Assembly: GCA_014872815.1 (NCBI GenBank)
Contig: WKFK01000014.1
Location: forward strand, 1-64,000
Reading direction: 5' to 3'
From: Paracoccaceae bacterium
GTDB lineage: Bacteria > Pseudomonadota > Alphaproteobacteria > Rhodobacterales > Rhodobacteraceae
Length of the DNA stretch: 64,000 bases
Position numbers and translations under genes: made by a program. Below, piece after piece: positions 14,981 through 23,633 of this stretch; the stretch's first letter is position 1, and each line of letters begins with the position of its first letter. A model generated the notes under the pieces. That model saw nothing but the letters and a program-made list of their open reading frames with translations, searched no databases and was not told the DNA's origin.

Positions 14981-17050
14981 ATGACGCAGTTGCTAGAATA
15001 TTCGGTAGAGGGCGGGGTTGCGATCCTGTCTATGAACCATCCGCCCACCAATGCGTTGACCGCGGAGTTGCGGACGGCGGTGTATGACGCACTGCAGGAT
15101 GCGTTGGCAGATAAGATGGTGGGCGCGATTGCGTTGGTTGGCAGCGGGGCCGAGTTCTCCGCTGGGCGCGATTATTCCGAACTGGGCAAACCGATTGCAC
15201 ATCCCAATCTGGCGGAGCTGTGCGCGGCGATTGAGGCGGCAGAGAAACCGGTCGTGGCTGGGTTGTCTGGCACAGTGATGGGCGGCGGGCTGGAGCTGGC
15301 CTGGGCCTGTCATTATCGCGTGGCGCATAGCAGCGCCAAGGTTGCGATGCCGGAGGTGGCGCTAGGCGTGATGCCCGGAGCGGGGGGCACGCAGCGGGCG
15401 CCGCGTCTGCTCGGGGCGGATACAGCGTTGAATATCCTCTTGTCCGGTGTGTTGATGCCGATCACCTCCGCCGAGGTGGCGGGCATGGTGGACGACATTA
15501 CAGACGGTGATCTGCGTGAGGCGACCGTGCTTTTTGGACTCACATGTATTGCCAAATACCACCCCGCGCGGCGGACGTCTGACGCGACCCAAGGGATTGC
15601 AGATTTTGACGCCTTTCAGGCGGGGGTGCGCAAGTGGGAAGCCCGCATTGAACCCCGGGGGCAGGATGCGGCCTTGGCCATTTTGGAATGCGTGAAGGCG
15701 GTGCCTTTGTTGCCGTTTGAGGTTGGGTTGGAATTTGAGCGCGAACGGTTTGAGACGTTGGTTACGTCCGATCAAAGCCGAGCTTTGCGTCATGTGGCGC
15801 TGGCTGAGCGACGGGCGGCGCGCTTGCCGGAGTTGCATCAGGCCGAGGCGCGTCCTGTAAAGAGCCTTGGCGTGGTTGTGGGCGCTGATCGTGTGGGCGC
15901 GGATTTGGCGCTGGCAGCGCTGCAGCACGGTTCGAACGTGGTTTTGACGGCACAGGTGCCGGCGGCGCTGGAACTGGCGCAGCGTCGGATTGAGGCCGCC
16001 CTACAGCGCATGGTGAGTGGCGGTCATTTCGCAGATGCGACCGGTCGTGAGGTGCGGGCGCGGCTGCGGGTGGAATCCGATTTTGTGGCGCTCTCTGGCG
16101 CGGATGTGGTGATAGAGGCCGTGGGGCAGGGGCGAGAGATATCACGCCAGATTGCGGCGCAGCTTGATGCCATCGTCAAAGAGGAGGCGGTGATTGCAGT
16201 GCATGATCCAGCAGCCCAGATTGGACCGGTGGCACAGGCCACAGGCAGCCCACAGGATGTGGTCGGTCTCTATGTGCCAAACCTGCATTTGCGCACGTCA
16301 GGTGCGGAAGTTGCGGTGGGCAAAAGCACAGGGCCAGAGGCCGTTGCAACGCTGTTTATCATGCTGGGTGAGATTGGTTTCCTGCCGGTGCGGGCGAAGA
16401 CCTACAATGGCCTCATCGGGCAGAACGTGTTGGGCGCTTGTGTGCGGGCGGCTGAGGATTTGGTTCGGATTGGGGCCGACCCTTACGAGATCGATCGGGT
16501 GATGCATACTTGGGGCTTCACGATAGGGCCGTTTCAAATTGCCGATGCGCTTGGGCTCAATGCGCCGGGGTTGCGCACGGCGCAGGCAGGGATCAGCACC
16601 GTGCTTTACCGGATGGGACGTGAGGGGCGCGGCGCGCAGCGCGGGTGGTACCAGTATTCTCAAGAGCATCCTTTTGGTGCGTCGGATGCAGATGCGCTGC
16701 GTATTGCGCAGGCGACCATTGAGGATGAGGCCAAGTCTGTGAGCAAGGTCGGCCTGCGCGGTGTCGATATTCAAAAAACCTGCCTGGCGGCGATGGCCAA
16801 TGCTGGGGCGCGGTTGTTGCGCATGGGCGTGGCGTCCAAACCGTCCGACATCGATGTGGCGATGATCCACGGGTTTGGCTTCCCGCGTTGGCGCGGCGGG
16901 CCGATGCTGGCCGCCGATGATCACGGGTTGGTGGATCTGCGCAATCACCTGCGCACGATGGCGGCGCAGGGGGATGCGTTTTGGAAACCCGAGCCGTTGT
17001 TTGACACGCTGATTAAGAACGGGCGCGGCTTTGGCGCCTTAAACGGGTAA
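14981..17050 (+). CDS. FadJ/FadB-like bifunctional beta-oxidation protein with altered dehydrogenase residues
   Basis: 689 aa. Residues 1-185 are an enoyl-CoA hydratase domain: oxyanion segments SAGRDYSEL and GTVMGGGLELA, and the glutamate in MPEVALGVMPGAGGTQR. Residues about 290-460 correspond to the NAD domain of 3-hydroxyacyl-CoA dehydrogenase and 465-689 to its C-terminal domain (GFTIGPFQIADALGLN, GFPRWRGGP). In the NAD domain the usual GAGxMG reads GADRVG, and the usual S-N-T-S-S segment reads H-D-P-A-A. The hydratase should act on trans-2-enoyl-CoA; the dehydrogenase activity is doubtful. It is a single gene without a thiolase beside it. Confidence 0.8.
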   Translation: MTQLLEYSVEGGVAILSMNHPPTNALTAELRTAVYDALQDALADKMVGAIALVGSGAEFSAGRDYSELGKPIAHPNLAELCAAIEAAEKPVVAGLSGTVMGGGLELAWACHYRVAHSSAKVAMPEVALGVMPGAGGTQRAPRLLGADTALNILLSGVLMPITSAEVAGMVDDITDGDLREATVLFGLTCIAKYHPARRTSDATQGIADFDAFQAGVRKWEARIEPRGQDAALAILECVKAVPLLPFEVGLEFERERFETLVTSDQSRALRHVALAERRAARLPELHQAEARPVKSLGVVVGADRVGADLALAALQHGSNVVLTAQVPAALELAQRRIEAALQRMVSGGHFADATGREVRARLRVESDFVALSGADVVIEAVGQGREISRQIAAQLDAIVKEEAVIAVHDPAAQIGPVAQATGSPQDVVGLYVPNLHLRTSGAEVAVGKSTGPEAVATLFIMLGEIGFLPVRAKTYNGLIGQNVLGACVRAAEDLVRIGADPYEIDRVMHTWGFTIGPFQIADALGLNAPGLRTAQAGISTVLYRMGREGRGAQRGWYQYSQEHPFGASDADALRIAQATIEDEAKSVSKVGLRGVDIQKTCLAAMANAGARLLRMGVASKPSDIDVAMIHGFGFPRWRGGPMLAADDHGLVDLRNHLRTMAAQGDAFWKPEPLFDTLIKNGRGFGALNG

Positions 17051-17052
17051 GG

Positions 17053-17268
17053 TCAGGACAGGGAAATCCCGACCATCACCACCATCAGGCCAATCACAGA
17101 CAGGAACAGTGCGCCCATGTTGAGTGGCACGACTTTCTGAACCGCGATACGCAGCTCGTCGTCTGAGAGACCGGCACGGCGGGCTTTGGCCACTTTCACG
17201 ATGGAGAGGATCAGGCCTAAGAGGCCAATCATCGACATCAGGGCGCCGCCCCAGATCATCCATTGCAT
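17053..17268 (-). CDS. Small two-helix inner-membrane protein, unknown function
   Basis: 71 aa from the ATG at 17266-17268 (MQWMIWGGALMSMIGLLGLILS), with AAGGGAAA upstream. Two hydrophobic helices (residues 3-23 and 48-69) flank a basic/acidic loop (VKAKARRAGLSDDELRIAVQK), a common pattern in Rhodobacterales small membrane proteins. It ends 2 bp from the end of the convergent FadJ-like gene. No functional domain is recognised. Confidence 0.75.
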   Translation of the reverse strand: MQWMIWGGALMSMIGLLGLILSIVKVAKARRAGLSDDELRIAVQKVVPLNMGALFLSVIGLMVVMVGISLS

Positions 17269-17492
17269 CGCGGATTTCCCTTTGTTGCGGGCGCCAGAGG
17301 TCTGGCGCCATGTCTGGGACAGGCTGCTATCGGATTGTGGTGAGGCGTGCAAGGTTGGGGACGCGCGGCATTTGGCACAGATCACAGGAAATGGCTTTGC
17401 GGGCCTTGCATGGCACGGCGGTTTGCGGTCTATAGCTGCGTTAATCTTGGCGCCCGCGCGGCGCGCATAATCGGCACAAAATGAGGTCAGAC

Positions 17493-17756
17493 ATGAGCGA
17501 AGGCACATCTTCGGACGCGCAATACGGCGTCACCGGTCAGGAACTGAAACAGTTCATCGAGCGCGTCGAGCGTTTGGAACTTGAGAAAGCCGAAGTGGCT
17601 GAGCAGATCAAAGAGGTCTTTGCAGAGATGAAAGGCCGCGGCTTTGACGTGAAGGCAATCCGCACAATAATCCGCGAGCGCAAGCAGGACCCCAATGATG
17701 TGGCAGAGCAGGAAGCGGTGATTGACATGTATAAGTCTGCGTTGGGCATGGCGTAA
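17493..17756 (+). CDS. gapR: GapR-like DUF2312 DNA-binding protein
   Basis: 87 aa from the ATG at 17493 (an in-frame ATG lies 12 nt upstream). The sequence LKQFIERVERLELEKAEVAEQ, then KEVFAEMKGRGFDVKAIRTIIR and a RKQDPND stretch, is the DUF2312 family, whose Caulobacter member GapR binds overtwisted DNA ahead of replication and transcription and aids topoisomerases. Coiled-coil N-terminus and basic helix are both visible. An intrinsic terminator follows directly. Identity rests on family-wide sequence memory and is strong. Confidence 0.9.
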   Translation: MSEGTSSDAQYGVTGQELKQFIERVERLELEKAEVAEQIKEVFAEMKGRGFDVKAIRTIIRERKQDPNDVAEQEAVIDMYKSALGMA

Positions 17757-17782
17757 CCTTCCGGCACACCAAGTGCTTGAGA

Positions 17783-17808
17783 GGCTCTCCTTTGGGGAGC
17801 CTTTTTTG
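17783..17808 (+). terminator. Intrinsic terminator after the DUF2312 gene
   Basis: Stem GGCTCTCC / GGGGAGCC (one G-U pair) with a three-base loop, followed by T6. It lies 27 nt after the stop codon of the GapR-like gene and reads on the plus strand. Confidence 0.85.
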
Positions 17809-17921
17809 TTTGGCAAGACACGCAGCATTGACGCAAAGAAATGAGGCGATACCCTGTTACCGATGGCCGGGGAATACGTTGGGCTGGCTGTGATCCCAAT
17901 TTGTGTTGAGGGAATTGGTCT

Positions 17922-18713
17922 ATGCGGTTTTTGAGATTTGCCACTCTTTATGCGCTGTTGTCCGCGGTTGGCTTGCTGCCAAATGTCGCGGCTGCGGAAG
18001 GTGCAGCGGATGCGAACAACCCGCTTGCCGATGTGCGGGCTTTCAATATTCAAGGGTATTATTTGGGTGACTTCAGTGGCATGCCAGATAGCACGGACGG
18101 CTACCAGGCAATCTTGCGCTATGCGCAGCCATTGACCTTTGGCGACACCAATTGGCTCATGCGCGCATCGGTGCCTTACAACTCGCTTCCTGTTGGCGGT
18201 GGCGGCACGACACTCAGCGGTATCGGCGACATTGATGTATTCTTGGCCTATCAGTTTGACACCAAACCCGGCATCAGCTTTGGGATTGGACCGCAGGTGG
18301 TTGCGCCGACGGCATCCGACGACAGGTTGGGGGCGGATCAGTGGCAGCTTGGGGTGGCCAATGTCTATTTCAACGGTACATCGCCGAAGTTCCAATGGGG
18401 CTATTTGTTGATCTACCGCACCGGTATTGGCAGCACGCCAGCGGGGCGCACGCGGCCTGAAGTGGGGGCATTTCAGCCATTCTGGTTCTATCAGTTGGGC
18501 CAAGGTTGGTACACCGGGGGCGCACCCATCTGGACCTATGATTTTGCGACCGACAATTACAATGTGCCCTTTGGGCTGCGCCTGGGCAAAGTCCAACAGC
18601 ACGGCAAGGTCACGGCCAATTATTTCATTGAGCCACAGTGGTCTTTGGCCAGTCGTGGTGACGGACAGCCAGAGTTCCAGCTCTACGCTGCAGTGAATTT
18701 GCAGTTTCGCTGA
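17922..18713 (+). CDS. Outer-membrane beta-barrel protein (transporter-like, phenol-degradation MetA type)
   Basis: 263 aa with a Sec signal peptide (MRFLRFATLYALLSAVGLLPNVAAAEG). The rest alternates hydrophobic and polar residues as in transmembrane beta-strands and ends in ...YAAVNLQFR, a typical barrel C-terminus with terminal aromatic residue near the end. Segments GIGDIDVFLAYQF and FGIGPQVVAPT resemble the PF13557-type outer-membrane proteins. Ribosome site GAGGGA. Transcribed alone. The substrate is unknown. Confidence 0.7.
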   Translation: MRFLRFATLYALLSAVGLLPNVAAAEGAADANNPLADVRAFNIQGYYLGDFSGMPDSTDGYQAILRYAQPLTFGDTNWLMRASVPYNSLPVGGGGTTLSGIGDIDVFLAYQFDTKPGISFGIGPQVVAPTASDDRLGADQWQLGVANVYFNGTSPKFQWGYLLIYRTGIGSTPAGRTRPEVGAFQPFWFYQLGQGWYTGGAPIWTYDFATDNYNVPFGLRLGKVQQHGKVTANYFIEPQWSLASRGDGQPEFQLYAAVNLQFR

Positions 18714-18716
18714 GGT

Positions 18717-19592
18717 TTAGGGCGTTAGGACAGTGACGCCGGGGATGCGTTCGATAAGGTAGACATCCTCGTCATAGGCCTGGGTCATCTGTTCGACCAT
18801 TTGGTCCGTCCACCCTGGCAGATCGAGTTCTTCTTCGATCGCGTCTTCAATGGCGAACTTGTCCAGAAAGGCCGCGTAAATCCGGCGCTTTTGAATTTCA
18901 GTCACGCCGGGGTGTTCGGCCAGAAAGGCCTCCAGCCGGGTCATACCTTCGTCGCTCATGATGGTGCGTAGCAGATCCGTGGCGCCCGCAACCTCCGTGG
19001 CGGGGTCCAGACCGGCCATCTCGCGCATGATTTCCTCCCATATGATTGGGGTGTCCTCGTTGCACCAGACGGTGACCGGAATATGCGGGACGGCATTGCG
19101 AATGCGAATGATCAGTTCGGACCAGCGCAGGGCGGTCGGGTCACAATTGTCGGTGACCTCTTCAATAGGATGGTTCGGCGAGGCCGCCACCAATGCAGGG
19201 ACAAAAGTGGCCGGATTGCGAATGGCCAGAAAGATCTCCAACTCTTCACCGTAAAACAGCGCCGAAGCTCCACGTAGGCGGTCCTCTGCGTGGGGAAAGA
19301 GGGTGTTATCCCGGATGGCACGGCGCGGCACGCCAAAGAAATTGTCGTTGGACAGGATCATCCGGTCCGGTCGCGCATCGCCAATCATTCCGCCCATCAC
19401 CGCCCCTTTAAAATCGGTGGCCATGATGGAATGGGACATTTGCCCAAGCGTGTCGCGGATCTGTCGGCGGTAGGTGGACGGCGGGGGCAGGGCGATGCCG
19501 TTCTGCGCCAACAGGTCCTGATTTTTGGTCAGGCTGCCGAGCAGTTTGCCCTCATCTGTAAAGTGCGCGCCCGCGTGAAGTACAATCTGCAT
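18717..19592 (-). CDS. Conserved-type hypothetical protein (sulfotransferase-like layout not proven)
   Basis: 291 aa starting at the ATG at 19590-19592 (MQIVLHAGAHFTDEGKLLGSL). The beginning, IVLHAGAHFTDEGKLLGSLTKNQDLLAQNGI, and later FLAIRNPATFVPALVAA give it the look of roseobacterial proteins that handle a sulfotransferase-like fold, but I see no clear PAPS motif. No membrane segments. It is divergent from the iron-type permease gene, with 100 nt between starts. Function not recognised. Confidence 0.65.
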   Translation of the reverse strand: MQIVLHAGAHFTDEGKLLGSLTKNQDLLAQNGIALPPPSTYRRQIRDTLGQMSHSIMATDFKGAVMGGMIGDARPDRMILSNDNFFGVPRRAIRDNTLFPHAEDRLRGASALFYGEELEIFLAIRNPATFVPALVAASPNHPIEEVTDNCDPTALRWSELIIRIRNAVPHIPVTVWCNEDTPIIWEEIMREMAGLDPATEVAGATDLLRTIMSDEGMTRLEAFLAEHPGVTEIQKRRIYAAFLDKFAIEDAIEEELDLPGWTDQMVEQMTQAYDEDVYLIERIPGVTVLTP

Positions 19593-19692
19593 GTTCTTTT
19601 CGTTGTTGGATTGTGCCGTAACAAGTATAGCCTCGTTTCTGGACAGTAAAACCAGATTCAGGCAACACAAGGGCGCGATAAAGGAATCCCCT

Positions 19693-21372
19693 GTGCAATC
19701 ACATGTGACAACACCGCCCGTCGATCAAGCTTCACCCGCTAAGCGGTTGAAAAAACTCTTGTCGTTTGATCCATGGTCATTGGGAGCGTTGTTTGTTGCC
19801 ATTGTTGTATTGGCGCCGATATTGGCGGTGGTCTGGATTGCGTTCCATCCGGTGGAGAACATTTGGCCGCATTTGCTCTCCACAACCTTGCCGCGCTACA
19901 TGCGCAACACACTGGTGTTGATGGCCTCTGTGGGCGTTTTGGCCGCCTCCATGGGAGCGACCACCGCTTGGTTGGTGACGCGCTATCGGTTTCCTGGCGT
20001 AAAGTGGATTCAGTGGGCGCTGCTGCTGCCACTGGCGATCCCGGCCTATGTTGGCGCTTACGCCTTGGTGGATTTTCTGGAATACGCGGGGCCGGTTCAA
20101 ACTGGGTTGCGCGAGCTGTTTGGTTGGAAGACCAGCCGTGACTATTGGTTCCCGGAAATCCGCTCCATGGGCGCGGCGATCCTTGTGCTGTCTGCGGCGT
20201 TGTTCCCCTATGTTTATATCCTTGCGCGCGCGGCCTACCGGGAACAATCCGGTGCCAGCGAGGAGGTGGCGCGGTCGCTCGGGGCGGGGCCATTGGCCCG
20301 GTTCTGGCGCGTGGGCCTGCCGATGGCACGTCCGGCGATTGCCGCCGGCACAGCGATCGTCATGATGGAAACCGTGAATGATTTTGGCACGGTGGATTAT
20401 TTTGCGGTGCAGACGCTCACCACCGGCATTTTCAGCGTATGGCTGGAAAGCAATAACGCGGGGGGCGCGGCGCAGATTTCCAGCGTGGTGCTGATGCTGG
20501 TCATTCTGCTGGTCACCATGGAGAAGATCAGCCGCCGAAAGGTGCAATTTTTCAGTTTGAGCAATCGCAACCGCCCGGCCGAGCCGGTACAGCTCACGGG
20601 GCCTTGGGGCTGGCTGGCGATGCTGGCCTGTTTGATGCCGTTTCTGATTGGGTTTGTGATGCCGTTCACGGTCATCGCGCACAACGCTGCCGGAAGCCTG
20701 GACCAATGGCGCGATCCGGCGCTGCTGACGGCGCTGTGGAACACGTTGCGGGTGTGCGGCATTGCGGCGGTGGTGACGGTGATCGCTGGCGTCTTGATGG
20801 TCTATGGCGTGCGATTGTCCGGGCGCAGCCTGCCGCGGCTGCTCTTGCCGATCACCACTATTGGATACGCGGCGCCGGGGGCGGTTTTGGCGGTGGGAAT
20901 CCTGATCCCGCTCGCCGTGCTCGACCATAAGCTGGCGGATGTGATTGAGGCGGCAACTGGCTCCCCGACGGGATTGATTCTCACCGGCTCTTCCTTTGCG
21001 TTGATTCTGGCGTACTGCGTGCGATTCTTTGCCATCGCACAGGGCGCAGCCGATGGCGCCATGGGACGTGTGCCGCCCAGTCTGCCGATGGCTGCCCGAT
21101 CGCTGGGACGCACAAAGGGGCAGGTGCTGCGCGAGGTCTATATGCCATTGGTGCGCGCCTCGGTAGGCTCTGCACTGCTTTTGGTCTTTGTCGATTGTGT
21201 GAAAGAACTGCCGGCGACCATGCTGCTGCGCCCATTTAACTTTGATACATTGGCCACGCGCGTGCATGAGCAGGCCAGTTTGGAGAACCTGCCGGACGCC
21301 AGCCCTGGCGCGATTATGATTGTTTTGGTGGGGCTGGTGGCGGTTGGATTGCTTGCTCGTGCAAATCGCTAA
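19693..21372 (+). CDS. Iron(III)-type ABC transporter permease (FbpB/SfuB-like)
   Basis: 559 aa from a GTG at 19693 with AAGGA 8 nt upstream; the longer open frame to 19591 overlaps the divergent gene and is rejected. Two homologous permease halves, each with about six membrane helices and an EAA-type loop: EEVARSLGAGPLARFWRVGLP and MAARSLGRTKGQVLREVYMP. This fused double permease is the hallmark of the ferric-iron uptake family. No binding-protein or ATPase gene is adjacent, so the rest of the transporter must lie elsewhere. It ends 48 nt before the tRNA-Thr gene. Confidence 0.85.
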   Translation: MQSHVTTPPVDQASPAKRLKKLLSFDPWSLGALFVAIVVLAPILAVVWIAFHPVENIWPHLLSTTLPRYMRNTLVLMASVGVLAASMGATTAWLVTRYRFPGVKWIQWALLLPLAIPAYVGAYALVDFLEYAGPVQTGLRELFGWKTSRDYWFPEIRSMGAAILVLSAALFPYVYILARAAYREQSGASEEVARSLGAGPLARFWRVGLPMARPAIAAGTAIVMMETVNDFGTVDYFAVQTLTTGIFSVWLESNNAGGAAQISSVVLMLVILLVTMEKISRRKVQFFSLSNRNRPAEPVQLTGPWGWLAMLACLMPFLIGFVMPFTVIAHNAAGSLDQWRDPALLTALWNTLRVCGIAAVVTVIAGVLMVYGVRLSGRSLPRLLLPITTIGYAAPGAVLAVGILIPLAVLDHKLADVIEAATGSPTGLILTGSSFALILAYCVRFFAIAQGAADGAMGRVPPSLPMAARSLGRTKGQVLREVYMPLVRASVGSALLLVFVDCVKELPATMLLRPFNFDTLATRVHEQASLENLPDASPGAIMIVLVGLVAVGLLARANR

Positions 21373-21405
21373 AAAAGCCTCTTGCAGGTTCTGAGCGAAG
21401 GCCTT

Positions 21406-21496
21406 AAACGAAGCTCCAGTGCCCCTATAGCTCAGCTGGTAGAGCAACTGATTTGTAATCAGTAGGTCCGCGGTTCGAGTCCGTGTGGGGGCACCA
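21406..21496 (+). repeat. 91-bp direct repeat, left copy (tRNA-Thr plus 15 bp upstream)
   Basis: Identical base for base to 27325-27415. It includes the whole tRNA-Thr gene and AAACGAAGCTCCAGT in front of it; the base before and the base after differ between the copies, so the repeat ends exactly there. Its 3' end (TCCGTGTGGGGGCACCA) recurs alone at 33817-33833. These are the boundaries of the accessory segments. Confidence 0.95.
21421..21496 (+). tRNA. tRNA-Thr (anticodon TGT), copy 1
   Basis: A full 76-nt cloverleaf with encoded CCA. Acceptor GCCCCTA pairs with TGGGGGC, the anticodon stem ACTGA/TCAGT encloses loop TTTGTAA, and the T-arm is CGCGG-TTCGAGT-CCGTG. Anticodon TGT reads ACA (and other ACN) threonine codons. 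The gene and the 15 bp before it (21406-21420) are repeated exactly at 27325-27415. Confidence 0.97.
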
Positions 21497-21547
21497 TTTT
21501 TCATGTTTTTCAATAGGTTATCCTCGAATATGTGAGGGTAAAAACCT

Positions 21548-23245
21548 ATGGGAATGAAGCTACCTCAAGGCGTCTTTAAGCGTGGCAAGGGATACTCTGT
21601 CCGCGTCACCGTCCCGACAAAGCTTGTCGATTCTTTTGGTAAGAAAGAGATCATCCGTGGTCTTGGGACGCGCGACAAACTTGAAGCCGCACTCAAAGCG
21701 CCCGATGTGATCCTAGAGATCAAAAAGGGATTTTCCGAGGTGGGTAGGGGGCAACCTGTCCGTGAAAGACAGCAGGACATCTCCGTTCGCGCTATGGCGC
21801 ATCGCTGGTTGTCCTTCTATCAGGTCGTCATCGGCTGTCACGCGTGGCTCTTAGACCCCAAGGACAATCCATCAGGATGTGTCGGTGATCGCGATCTCAT
21901 AATCATCGATGAAGTGCCAAGTCAGAGTCAGGTTGCAAGCCTTAGCGTTGGTACATTTAACCTTGCGCGAGAGTTTTCTGAAACCAACGTCACGGAGGGG
22001 CACGAAGCAATCGTCGCGCTTGAAGCTTGGGCGGAGAAGTTTCGCGAGCAGACGCCTTCTAACTCTTTTGACCAGCCTGAATTTCCCGATCCACTGAGTG
22101 TGCTCCGAGTGCGTAATCAGAGAGGCTTGGTGATTGAACCTGACAGTCCCCTAGACCTCGTATTGAGGTTTGCCCAAGCTATGTACCAAAATCGTGCTTT
22201 CGTCCGCTGTAAGGCCGTTGCGGTTGATGGCCGCCAAGCCAACCAACCTAGATTCGTCTCGTTTGAGAAATGGACACCTTTCTTCCCGGATGCACAGTTC
22301 GCCGTGTTCTCGGCCACAGTCCACCTCGACGGGTTTCAAGTCAGCCCATACGCGGATCGTTTGGATGTCGTGCAAGGTTCGCTTGCCAACTACCCGTACA
22401 TGGTCATCAGGGAGGTACCTTGGGTATTGTCCTCCTCTTGCACATCGGACATCGTTTGCAACAGGGATCAAAGAAACAAGGCCGTCGCACAAATCATGTC
22501 GCTGATCCGGCATACAGAGGAAGGCTCGAGTGTTTTGATCGTCGTGCCCAAGAAAATCGAGTCCGATGTCATCCATGCTGTTTCAAAGACGTATGGTTCG
22601 CGGGACATGCCGAAGACAAGCAAGACCGTATTTATTACGCACTATGGCTGCGACGTAGGCTCTAACGCATACCGCGAGTGTACTGAGGTTATCCTCTGGT
22701 CTAACTATTATGTCCCTGCGGAAGCCTCCCTTGGAGAGATGTTGCACTTTGCTGAAGAGCTGGTCTCAACTTGCAGTCTGTCGGAAGCAAACAGCCGTGA
22801 AGGACGTTTGACCGATTTCAAGCAAGACAAGCTCTATGCCAACATCAAGCAAATGGGCGCAAGGGGATCATGCCGGTATATTGACGACAATGGCAATGCC
22901 CTGCCTATGCGACTTTGGGTGTGCTGGAAGCAACTGGATGTAGGGCGCTTGGATGACTTGTTTCCGGGACATAAGTTGGAGCGGCATGTTGACCCAGAGT
23001 ACGCAAAACCCACCAGCTACAAGGTAACTGATCGAGTGCTGGATTACCTAGTCGACCGACAGTCAGAACAAGGTCCTATCACTTTGAACGCCATTGCAGA
23101 TGCTATGGGCATGGACAAAGCAAACTTGCGCAAACAAACAGGAAATCTTCTGAAGGAAAACCAGCGTTTCGCTGCCTATGGCTGGAAGTATGTCAAAGGT
23201 GTTGCTCGAAGCAGGACCGACATGAATCGATTTGAGCAGGTTTGA
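21548..23245 (+). pseudogene. Integrase N-terminus fused in frame to the C-terminal part of a helicase-like protein
   Basis: 565 codons, open throughout. Residues 1-60 (MGMKLPQGVFKRGKGYSVRV, then LGTRDKLEAALKAPDVI) look like the arm-binding N-terminus of tRNA-targeting tyrosine integrases, placed 51 bp after the tRNA as expected. From about residue 90 the sequence is helicase-like: VVIGCHAWLLD, Walker B-like DLIIIDEVP (D121, E122), motif III-like FSATVHLDGF near 253, and SSVLIVVPKKIESDVI. No Walker A and no recombinase R-H-R-Y residues are present. A winged-helix-like tail (ITLNAIADAMGMDKANLRKQ) ends it. I read it as the product of a deletion joining two genes; whether it is still expressed is unknown. 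GAGGG precedes the start. Confidence 0.65.
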
Positions 23246-23633
23246 CTTAGAGCTTTGACATGAAACTCTTCAATTGAGGCTGCTGTGAAAAAAACTGAGA
23301 CCCTCCGCCATCTGGTGGGGGGCTTCATACCAACTGCTTTCTCTACTGGAGCTGAGTTCCCACGTTTTTTGGTTCTGTGCATGAAGGTTAAGGCAATCTA
23401 GTGAGCATGTTTTGCCCGACAAGGATGCCTTCCAACCGATGCTGGGGCGTTCAGAATGCACGTCAAAAGAGAAAAACCCATCACGTTTTGTGGTCGGCGC
23501 TTTCCTTAGTGCAAGAGTAGCTCTGATGTGGTTACAATCTACGCGAGCATATGTGTTGCTCATAGCGGATTTGAGTCGTCTTCCCTGAAGTCATCTACGT
23601 CCCCTACAACCGCAATTTTTAGGCACTAACTAA
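23246..23633. other. Gene-free stretch in segment A
   Basis: 388 bp between the fusion gene and the ATPase gene. No open frame with a ribosome site, no hairpin terminator and no known repeat seen. It probably holds the promoter of the ATPase/DUF2130 pair; a clear -35/-10 pair could not be assigned. Confidence 0.5.
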
